From the NCBI GenBank assembly GCA_018066165.1, contig JAGHRX010000022.1, forward strand, positions 1 through 13,134: 13,134 nt of DNA. Direction: 5' to 3'. Both the position numbers and the translations under genes were made by a program. The notes under the pieces are model-generated. The model worked only from the letters and a program-made list of their open reading frames with translations, searched no databases and was not told the origin of the DNA. Below are positions 8,160-13,134 of the stretch, one piece after another. Numbering within the stretch: the stretch's first letter is position 1; every line of letters begins with the position of its first letter. Source of the DNA: UBA1723 sp018066165. GTDB taxonomy: Bacteria; Bacteroidota; Bacteroidia; Bacteroidales; Paludibacteraceae.

Positions 8160-8168
8160 TCTCAACTT

Positions 8169-9452
8169 ATGAAGGTTGTTTATCATACTCTTGGATGCAA
8201 ATTAAATTTTGCTGAGACTTCCAGACTCTCTTTCGATCTTGAATCCATCGGCTATGTCACAGCTAAGGATGGTGAAAAGGCTGACCTCATTGTGGTTAAT
8301 ACTTGTGCCGTCACTCAGGCTGCAGAGCGTAAGGGTAGGGCGGTGATTAATCAGTTGAAACGCCAGCATCCTGATGCAAAGGTTGTTGTAACTGGTTGTT
8401 ATACACAGATTAAGCCAGAGGAGGTTGGAAATATTGAGGGTGTCGACGTTGTGCTTGGAGCTCAGCATATGTTTGATATGGCATCATTCGTCAAGATGTT
8501 GAATGATGAAACACCTGTCACTAAGATTCACCATACGGAGCGTAGCAAGGTGGATGTGTTCTTCCCATTCTGCACTGCTGGCTGCCGCACTCGTTATCTG
8601 TTGAAGGTTCAGGACGGTTGCGACTATTTCTGCACTTACTGTACAGTGCCGATCGCTCGTGGTAAGAGCCGTAATGCTTCGATTGCCGCGACTGTTGAGG
8701 AGGCAAAGAAAGCCGCTGCTGAAGGAGCTAAAGAGATTGTGATCTCCGGAGTCAATATTGGAGATTTCGGAAAGTCGACGGGAGAGAAGTTTGTCGATTT
8801 AGTACGTGAACTTGATAAAGTGGACGGAATTGAGCGATACCGTATATCCAGCATCGAGCCTAATCTGCTTACTGACGAGATTATCGATCTTTGTGCTAAC
8901 AGCCGTGCATTCATGCCACACTTCCATATTCCATTGCAGTGTGGAAATGATGAGATCCTTGGATTGATGCACCGTCGCTACAAAAGAGAGGTCTTTGCTC
9001 ATAAGATCGCTGAGATTAAAAAGAGAATGCCAGATGCCTTCATCGGTGTCGACGTGATTGTCGGCTTCAACGGTGAGACAGAGGAGCATTTCAATGATTC
9101 CTACGAATTTATCAAGAGTCTCGACGTTACAAGACTCCACGTCTTCCCATATTCACCACGTCCTAACACAGCTGCGTTGGCAATCAAACCATATATTCAG
9201 AATGGAGAGAAGAAACGTCGCACTGATATTCTTATGGATTTTTCTGAGAAACGATTGCATGAGTTTATGCAGACTCAGATAGGAAAGAGTGCGAAAGTGC
9301 TTTGGGAAGATACTGACAGCAATATAATGCACGGATTTACTGAGAATTATATCCGTGTCTCTGCACCATACGATGCTTCAAAAATCAATACAATCACAGA
9401 AGTCGTGCTTGGAGATTTCGATGAAGACGGAGAATGCTTGAAGGCAAAATAA
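8169..9452 (+). CDS. mtaB: tRNA t6A37 methylthiotransferase MtaB (radical SAM)
   Basis: The 427-residue protein has the MtaB/MiaB architecture. The N-terminal UPF0004 domain holds the first Fe-S cluster cysteines C10 (TLGCKLNFAETS), C46 (VNTCAVT) and C77 (VTGCYTQ). The radical-SAM domain has C151-xxx-C155-xx-C158 in DGCDYFCTYCTVPIARG, with glycine-rich VIVGFNGET further on. A C-terminal TRAM-like RNA-binding domain covers about residues 370-427. TLGCKLNFAE rather than MiaB's usual TxGCQMN places it with MtaB, which converts t6A to ms2t6A at position 37 of ANN-decoding tRNAs. All six cluster cysteines are intact. It lies 9 nt after the membrane-protein gene and 9 nt before fic. Confidence 0.93.
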   Translation: MKVVYHTLGCKLNFAETSRLSFDLESIGYVTAKDGEKADLIVVNTCAVTQAAERKGRAVINQLKRQHPDAKVVVTGCYTQIKPEEVGNIEGVDVVLGAQHMFDMASFVKMLNDETPVTKIHHTERSKVDVFFPFCTAGCRTRYLLKVQDGCDYFCTYCTVPIARGKSRNASIAATVEEAKKAAAEGAKEIVISGVNIGDFGKSTGEKFVDLVRELDKVDGIERYRISSIEPNLLTDEIIDLCANSRAFMPHFHIPLQCGNDEILGLMHRRYKREVFAHKIAEIKKRMPDAFIGVDVIVGFNGETEEHFNDSYEFIKSLDVTRLHVFPYSPRPNTAALAIKPYIQNGEKKRRTDILMDFSEKRLHEFMQTQIGKSAKVLWEDTDSNIMHGFTENYIRVSAPYDASKINTITEVVLGDFDEDGECLKAK

Positions 9453-9461
9453 GTTTCATCT

Positions 9462-10205
9462 ATGAACAAACTTACAGCTTTCCTTATAGACGAACAAGAG
9501 TCTCATCGTAAGGGTGGAATCTACCATAAAACACAAGTGCAGTTGGCTTATAATTCCAATCGCATTGAGGGTAGCAAACTCACTGAAGAACAGACTAGAT
9601 ATATCTTTGAAACTCGCACAATCGGTTTTAAGGATCAGGAAGCTGTGCCTGTAGATGATATCATAGAGACTACAAATCATTTTGTCGCATTTGATTATCT
9701 TCTTCGTACAATAGAAGAACCACTTTCTGAAACTATAATTAAGGAATTTCATAAGATTCTTAAGTCAGGAACTGCCGATGCTCTCAAACCATATTTCAAT
9801 GTTGGTGATTACAAAAAATTGGCAAATGAAGTGGGCGGACAAGATACATGCAAACCTTCCGACGTCGCACAGGAGATGAAGAAACTTGGAGAGTGGTATT
9901 TATCGCAGACAAATATCACAATTCAAACCCTTGCTGAATATCACTGGCGTTTTGAGAGTATTCATCCGTTTCAAGATGGCAATGGAAGAGTAGGACGTTT
10001 GATCCTTTTCCGTGAATGTCTACGCAATGATATTATGCCATTTGTGATTGACAATGAGCATAAATTGTTTTATTACCGTGGTCTGCATGAATTTCAGGAA
10101 ACTCCTGGTTATCTCGTTGGTACAATGCAGTCTGCCCAGGATGTTTATGAGGCTTGGATCAAATATTTCAATGAAGATTTATTGGACGGTTTGAAAATGG
10201 AGTAG
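9462..10205 (+). CDS. Fic family protein with N-terminal inhibitory motif (class II)
   Basis: This 247-residue protein has a complete Fic core, IHPFQDGNGRVGR (167-179), matching HxFx(D/E)GNGRxxR with catalytic His168. Near the N-terminus NSNRIEGS contains S32-xxx-E36-G37, the (S/T)xxxE(G/N) inhibitory helix motif, so this is a class II Fic whose Glu36 should hold the enzyme in check. Family activity is AMP (or other nucleotide) transfer to protein hydroxyls, sometimes the reverse. No DNA-binding extension, signal peptide or separate antitoxin gene is seen. The target is unknown. The ATG lies 9 nt after the mtaB stop, arguing for co-transcription. Downstream is the second hairpin-rich repeat. 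Confidence 0.93.
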   Translation: MNKLTAFLIDEQESHRKGGIYHKTQVQLAYNSNRIEGSKLTEEQTRYIFETRTIGFKDQEAVPVDDIIETTNHFVAFDYLLRTIEEPLSETIIKEFHKILKSGTADALKPYFNVGDYKKLANEVGGQDTCKPSDVAQEMKKLGEWYLSQTNITIQTLAEYHWRFESIHPFQDGNGRVGRLILFRECLRNDIMPFVIDNEHKLFYYRGLHEFQETPGYLVGTMQSAQDVYEAWIKYFNEDLLDGLKME

Positions 10206-10253
10206 TTATCTCCTTATCTCCAAAGATTTACATCTCAATTTTTGAAAATGATT

Positions 10254-10618
10254 TGAACAGAAAACGTGCCCAATAAATATACAACTTCGTTGTTGGCACT
10301 GGAAAACAGACATTAAATGTCTTGAAAACACCTAACTCGGAAAACAAAAACACAAGAAAACATTGGATGTAGTTTTAATTTGTTAATGTTTTCCACATAA
10401 TTGGATATATGGCATTGCCCTTTCAGGGCGTTGCAATTTGTTGGTTACATAATCCCAGGGTGTCGCTTCGCTTTACCCTGGGCTGAGAGAATTATCCCTT
10501 TCAGGGAAAACGTTTTCTCCGTTTTTGTTTTCCACGTTTGTGGTTTTCCAGACACAACATGTTGTGGTGTTTTCCAAGCGATTGATTTACGTTAAAATCG
10601 CTGTTTTCTGTTTGATTA
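10254..10618 (-). repeat. Hairpin-rich dispersed repeat, copy 2 (inverted relative to copy 1)
   Basis: Read on the minus strand, this repeats copy 1 in the same order. It runs from CAGAAAACAGCG (10612-10601), through CGCTTGGAAAAC, GTGGAAAACATTAAC, GTTTTTGTTTTCCGAGTT, GTTTTCAAGACATT and CCAGTGCC, to GGGCACGTTTTCTGTTC (10270-10254). It contains its own palindromes: CACAACATGTTGTG (10553-10566), GAAAACGTTTTC (10506-10517) and AGACATTAAATGTCT (10308-10322). Unlike copy 1 it carries an inner module at about 10388-10519. It fills the gap between convergent fic and the LysE-type gene and may terminate both. From 10619 to 10689 I see nothing further. Confidence 0.8.
10388..10519. repeat. Nested CCCTTTCAGGG / CCCAGGG palindrome module
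   Basis: This stretch is present in copy 2 but not copy 1. It has the ordered palindromes GCCCTTTCAGGGC (10417-10429), CCCAGGG...CCCTGGG with a 15-nt loop (10454-10482) and CCCTTTCAGGG (10496-10506). I recall very similar modules scattered between genes in many Bacteroidetes genomes. The open reading frame crossing it (10401-10595) is a by-product of the repeat. Confidence 0.7.
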
Positions 10619-10689
10619 AATTATGATATATATTCCCTAACCGGAAATGCTAAATAAAACCTTTTATTACCATTTTGTATAAATCCCTT

Positions 10690-11277
10690 TTAAGCAAAAA
10701 TGATATAAACCGCACAACCGACAAGAGCAAGTGATGATACAATGTCAATCTGTTTTTTATAGTTTTCAAAGAATCGATGAAGGTAACTGCCTGCCAAAAT
10801 CCAAACGATGTTTCCTCCCGGACCCGCTAACGTCAACCAACATCCCACTTCGAAAAGATCAGCAAGTTTATTGGAGTAGGGAAGTACAAAGGTGCTAAAA
10901 GCAGTCACGTCGAACAAAAGCATTTTCGCATTTGTCAATTGCACAAGCATTCCACTGAGGAATGAGCAATCCGCGTTGCTCTCTTTCGCTAACCCTTTGC
11001 TATTCCATATTTTATAAGCTAAATAGAGAATGTATGATGCTCCGATATATTTCAAGTAAATCACATATTCGCTGAACGCTACCCCTATAAAGTGTGTGAT
11101 TATTGCCATTGCCGACATTGCGATCAGGAATCCACATAATAATCCACACCACATTTTCAGTGCATCTTTTCTGCCGTGACGAAGCGACATCGCGAGAGAA
11201 TAGATGTTTGCTGGACCTGGTGAATAGCCGATCACGAATATCTGCAAAAGCAAAGTAGGGAGGAGAGTGTATGGCAT
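10690..11277 (-). CDS. LysE/RhtB-family amino-acid or metabolite exporter
   Basis: The product is 195 residues from the ATG at 11277. It has the LysE/RhtB layout of six hydrophobic segments and the N-terminal signature GYSPGPANIYSLAMSLRHGR, with the SPGP motif at residues 19-22. That is where family members have it, which is why I prefer this ATG over an in-frame TTG seven codons upstream (11298). GASYILYLAYKIW (about 82-94) matches the usual third-helix segment, and LVQLTNAKMLLF resembles the family's NPK region with Ala replacing Pro. Members export amino acids or related small molecules using the proton gradient; the substrate cannot be read from sequence. It is convergent with fic. Confidence 0.88.
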   Translation of the reverse strand: MPYTLLPTLLLQIFVIGYSPGPANIYSLAMSLRHGRKDALKMWCGLLCGFLIAMSAMAIITHFIGVAFSEYVIYLKYIGASYILYLAYKIWNSKGLAKESNADCSFLSGMLVQLTNAKMLLFDVTAFSTFVLPYSNKLADLFEVGCWLTLAGPGGNIVWILAGSYLHRFFENYKKQIDIVSSLALVGCAVYIIFA

Positions 11278-11290
11278 TTGATTAAATTGA

Positions 11291-11374
11291 TTAATCAATA
11301 TACTTAATTATATCCTCTTTTCTTGGTTTTGCAAGCATCAGTGTTGATGCTATTATAGCGAATATCTTTTTCAT
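11291..11374 (-). pseudogene. Signal-peptide-only mini-ORF upstream of the LysE-type gene
   Basis: An ATG at 11374 opens a 27-codon frame: MKKIFAIIASTLMLA, a typical Bacteroidetes signal-peptide start, followed by KPRKEDIIKYID and a stop. It lies 13 nt before the exporter's ATG and just downstream of a TAAATTTG promoter element. It could be the remaining 5' end of a deleted secreted-protein gene or a short leader peptide. Only the reading frame and hydrophobic pattern support it. Confidence 0.35.
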
Positions 11375-11391
11375 AGAACTTTGATTTTTTG

Positions 11392-11399
11392 CAAATTTA
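11392..11399 (-). promoter_or_regulatory. Candidate -7 element for the mini-ORF and LysE-type gene
   Basis: TAAATTTG followed by CA on the minus strand fits TAnnTTTG and lies 17 nt before the ATG at 11374. No convincing TTTG partner is seen upstream. The rest of 11400-11496 is plain AT-rich sequence. Confidence 0.4.
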
Positions 11400-11496
11400 T
11401 TAAAACTACACGTTATTTCATTATAAATAGAATCCGTTTTGCATGATAATTACCTTGATATGTTAAGTTAATATATCCAATAAGAAATCTTAATAA

Positions 11497-11514
11497 TATA
11501 TCGTGCACGATATA
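11497..11514. promoter_or_regulatory. 18-bp perfect palindrome, probable operator of the peroxide-response locus
   Basis: TATATCGTGCACGATATA is a perfect inverted repeat. It occupies the -33 region of the promoter at 11526-11533. A related imperfect site, ATCGCACACGAT, lies at 11585-11596, directly before the gpx start. OhrR/MarR dimers bind inverted repeats, and an intact ohrR-like gene lies 0.7 kb downstream, so autoregulation by that protein is the natural inference. Confidence 0.6.
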
Positions 11515-11525
11515 AAAATATTTGT

Positions 11526-11533
11526 TATCTTTG
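11526..11533 (+). promoter_or_regulatory. -7 element of the gpx remnant / ohrR transcript
   Basis: TATCTTTG matches TAnnTTTG exactly. The -33 region falls inside the palindrome at 11497-11514, an arrangement in which a bound repressor would block RNA polymerase. Confidence 0.6.
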
Positions 11534-11584
11534 TCGACGTGAAGTTGATAAGTGATGTTTAGCATTTTATTTTTTTGTAATTAA

Positions 11585-11596
11585 ATCGCACACGAT
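11585..11596. promoter_or_regulatory. Second operator-like half-matched palindrome
   Basis: ATCGCACACGAT shares the ATCG...CGAT arms of the upstream 18-bp palindrome and abuts the ATG at 11597. Its centre is not symmetrical, so it is a weaker candidate. Confidence 0.35.
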
Positions 11597-11792
11597 ATGA
11601 CATTGTACGATATTCTTAATGAGCATGATGATCTCTTTGTCGTCACGCATGAATGGCAAGAGCAAGAAAGACAATGACATAAAGTGGAATTTTGAAAAAT
11701 TCCTTGTCGACAGATCTGGAAATGTAGTGAAGAGATTCGACCCTACCGTCGCACCAGAACAGATTGAATCAGAGATAAAGAATTTGTTATAA
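11597..11792 (+). pseudogene. Glutathione peroxidase remnant with internal deletion
   Basis: The frame ending at 11792 contains KKDNDIKWNFEKFLVDRSG followed by NVVKRFDPT and a C-terminal helix (IESEIKNLL). This is the C-terminal third of a glutathione peroxidase, including the conserved WNF whose Trp and Asn belong to the active-site tetrad. The N-terminal part with the catalytic Cys/Sec and Gln is absent: the longest intact frame is only 57 codons from the ATG at 11619, against about 160-180 for the family. In another frame the ATG at 11597 gives MTLYDI, which resembles a GPx N-terminus. I infer that an internal deletion of roughly 100 codons joined the first codons to the last ones out of frame. 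It cannot be an active peroxidase. A short product from 11619 might still be made. Confidence 0.75.
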
Positions 11793-11830
11793 TGCGTTTC
11801 GACGCGAGAACACACGTCAACTTATTTATA

Positions 11831-12088
11831 ATGAAAGAAAAAATTCAGGCATTCTTAAAGAGTTTCTCATTCCGTACTGGGGTGATAGTATTGATAATGT
11901 GTATTCCGTGCTATATCCTCTCTTTCGCACAAGCACTTTTGCCAATTTCTACTGAATCAAAATTTGTCCTATGGGTAATCTTTTTCGGTTTGGCGAAAAC
12001 GTTCCAATATGGCGGATTGACTATTGTCGGCGTCGACGGAATGAAACGAATCAAAGAGCGGTGGAGAAACAAAAAAGATAACATTTAA
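11831..12088 (+). CDS. Small two-helix membrane protein (transporter-suffix-like)
   Basis: The 85-residue product from the ATG at 11831 has two hydrophobic helices: about 15-38 (TGVIVLIMCIPCYILSFAQA) and 44-68 (KFVLWVIFFGLAKTFQYGG). A basic C-terminal tail (MKRIKERWRNKKDN) is presumably cytoplasmic. I recall Bacteroidetes proteins of this size and pattern annotated as transporter suffix domain proteins; no transport activity can be read from the sequence. An earlier in-frame ATG at 11792 overlaps the gpx stop as TAATG and would add 13 unlike-looking residues (MRFDARTHVNLFI). I prefer 11831 because MKEKIQ is a more typical start, but coupling through 11792 is possible. Confidence 0.65.
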   Translation: MKEKIQAFLKSFSFRTGVIVLIMCIPCYILSFAQALLPISTESKFVLWVIFFGLAKTFQYGGLTIVGVDGMKRIKERWRNKKDNI

Positions 12089-12100
12089 ACTACTATAATT

Positions 12101-12206
12101 ATGGCATCAAACGAAAAACCATGCGCAAACTAAAGGCTATTTCTCATCGTTGAGCGAAGAGGAAAAATCCGCATTACGTGATAAATACAACTTCAACAAG
12201 TATTAA
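12101..12206 (+). pseudogene. Mini-ORF broken by a frameshift, unknown
   Basis: An ATG at 12101 encodes MASNEKPCAN and stops at 12131. One base away in frame, the sequence continues as TKGYFSSLSEEEKSALRDKYNFNKY to a stop at 12204-12206. The second part is amphipathic and protein-like. A single-base indel near 12130 would unite the two into a polypeptide of about 35 residues. I do not recognise it. It sits between the two-helix protein and the regulator, 3 nt before the latter's ATG, so it could equally be a leader region. Confidence 0.35.
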
Positions 12207-12209
12207 TCA

Positions 12210-12644
12210 ATGGCATACGAACAGTTGAAACTCGACAATCAGCTTTGCTTCCGTCTATATACGGCAGCAAGGTTGGTGACGAGTGCCTACACCCCATATT
12301 TTAAGAAGTTTGGAATCACATATCCCCAATACCTTGTATTGATGGTGTTGTGGGAGAAAGACAACCGTGTGATTTCCGAGATTACCGATCTGCTTAAATT
12401 GGAAACCAACACTGTGACACCATTGCTTCAACGCATGGAGAAGCAAGGATTGATAGTGCGTCAGAAAAGCGTTTCAGATTCCAGACAGAGATTAGTGTCA
12501 CTAACCAAGGAAGGAAAAAAACTTGAGGAGCAGATAAAGGAAGTTCCAAATTGTTTGGCACGAAAGATAGTCAACGACGGAATAAACCCTGATGAATTAA
12601 TTTCATTAGTCCAATTGTTGGATAAATTTATCGGAGCGATTTAG
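12210..12644 (+). CDS. ohrR: OhrR-type MarR family organic-peroxide-sensing regulator
   Basis: The 144-residue protein matches OhrR: LDNQLCFRLYTAARLVTSAY near the start, then GITYPQYLVLMVLWE (35-49). The sensing residues of the family, B. subtilis Cys15, Tyr29 and Tyr40, correspond by a constant offset of two to Cys13, Tyr27 and Tyr38 here, and all are present. The winged helix follows: ITDLLKLETNTVTPLLQRMEKQGLI as recognition region and SDSRQRLVSLT as wing. Reduced OhrR represses peroxidase genes; oxidation of the Cys by organic hydroperoxides releases DNA. No second redox Cys is seen near position 125, apart from Cys116 in VPNCLARK, so whether it is a one- or two-Cys type is open. Its likely target is the palindrome at 11497-11514. 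Confidence 0.88.
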   Translation: MAYEQLKLDNQLCFRLYTAARLVTSAYTPYFKKFGITYPQYLVLMVLWEKDNRVISEITDLLKLETNTVTPLLQRMEKQGLIVRQKSVSDSRQRLVSLTKEGKKLEEQIKEVPNCLARKIVNDGINPDELISLVQLLDKFIGAI

Positions 12645-12945
12645 AAAAACGATGACGATGACGTTAACGTTGACACGACACCTACTAAAAACGAACACGG
12701 ATAACCCAGATTTCACGGATTTTAATCCGAGAGATCCGATAAATCCGTGTGGAAAAAACGATGACGTTAACGTTGACACAACACCTAAAAACGAACACTG
12801 ATCGCACAGATTTCACGGATTTTAATCCGAGAGATCCGAGAAATCCGTGTTCGAAAATAAAAATTCATGAGAAATTCGTGGCCAATTCATGGAAATTCGT
12901 GTAAAAAAACGATGACGATGACGTTAACGTTGACACGCCACCTCA
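12645..12945. repeat. Interleaved intergenic repeats (units A, B, C)
   Basis: Unit A (AAAACGATGACG...ACGTTAACGTTGACAC...CACCT) occurs three times, at 12645-12682, 12753-12786 and 12903-12943, the middle copy lacking one GACGAT step. Unit B, about 64 bp, occurs twice (12687-12750, 12787-12850) and folds on itself: CACGGATTT pairs with AAATCCGTG around an inner CGGATTTTAATCCG hairpin. Unit C (12860-12902) iterates ATTCATG/AATTCGTG. No coding potential is visible. Units B and C resemble CACGGATT/AATTCGTG repeats I recall as common in Bacteroidetes intergenic DNA. Confidence 0.8.
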
Positions 12946-13057
12946 AATTTTTGCCAAATTCAGCAACATGTGGGATTTAGTGTTAAAAACCTTTAAAATT
13001 TATTTTCCGCATAATCAGCGAATTACAAACATTTCTAAAAAATAATTCCCGAAACGC

Positions 13058-13088
13058 TTGCGCAGTACGGAAATCTGCTATACTTTTG
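13058..13088 (+). promoter_or_regulatory. Promoter for a gene beyond the right edge
   Basis: TTG (13058-13060), 20 nt, then TACTTTTG (13081-13088) followed by CA: a good Bacteroidetes promoter. The leader that follows has GCTTTCG (13094-13100) able to pair with CGAAAGC at the very end, a hairpin that the window cuts. The downstream gene is not visible. From 12946 to 13057 I see nothing else. Confidence 0.6.
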
Positions 13089-13134
13089 CACTCGCTTTCG
13101 GGAAGGAACGACAACGAAGCCGAAACGAAAGCAA

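Noticed and set aside
10401..10595. 64-codon frame MDIWHCPFRALQFVG...
   Set aside because: It is produced by the CCCTTTCAGGG palindrome module; such spurious hypothetical proteins accompany this repeat.
10690..11298. TTG start at 11298 for the LysE-type gene
   Set aside because: The ATG at 11277 places the SPGP motif at residue 19-22 as in the family; the extra seven residues are not needed.
11567..11815. 82-codon minus-strand frame
   Set aside because: It is antisense to the glutathione peroxidase remnant, whose plus-strand translation clearly matches a known family.

Overview
The window looks like a chromosomal piece of a member of the Bacteroidales, most likely Prevotella-like. It is AT-rich. 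Several intergenic regions carry the Bacteroidetes promoter pattern (TTTG, 19-20 nt, TAnnTTTG), Shine-Dalgarno sites are weak, and a secreted protein ends in a Bacteroidales-type C-terminal tail. The species assignment is inference, because no rRNA is present.

Region 1 (1-4152, minus strand) is one uninterrupted reading frame of at least 1384 codons that runs off the left edge. I translated it end to end. It starts with a PAAR-like DUF4280 domain, continues through about 780 residues of beta-rich sequence I do not recognise, then has a GH19 (chitinase/lysozyme-like) domain and ends, at the edge, in a YkuD-type L,D-transpeptidase-like domain. It reads as a very large spike-borne, cell-wall-targeting effector of a Bacteroidetes type VI or related contractile secretion system. 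This is the most interesting object here.

Region 2 (4153-5825) holds a divergent promoter region and a secreted DUF4832-type putative glycoside hydrolase.

Region 3 (5826-10689) is a housekeeping block: a tRNA cluster Gly(GCC)-Leu(GAG)-Gly(GCC) with its own promoter and terminator, followed by a tightly packed run of five genes (small membrane protein, recR, small membrane protein, mtaB, fic). The block is bracketed by two inverted copies of a hairpin-rich dispersed repeat built on GGAAAAC/GTTTTCC boxes. One copy carries an extra nested module with CCCTTTCAGGG palindromes. The first tRNA-Gly has one extra G in its T arm.

Region 4 (10690-12644) has a minus-strand LysE/RhtB-type exporter preceded by a signal-peptide-only mini-ORF. 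On the plus strand is a decayed peroxide-response locus: a promoter with an 18-bp perfect palindrome, a glutathione peroxidase gene reduced to its ends by an internal deletion, a small two-helix membrane protein, an apparently frameshifted mini-ORF, and an intact OhrR-type MarR regulator whose redox Cys and partner Tyr residues are all present.

Region 5 (12645-13134) is non-coding: three copies of one repeat unit interleaved with two copies of a second hairpin-forming unit, then a strong promoter and a leader hairpin for a gene beyond the right edge.
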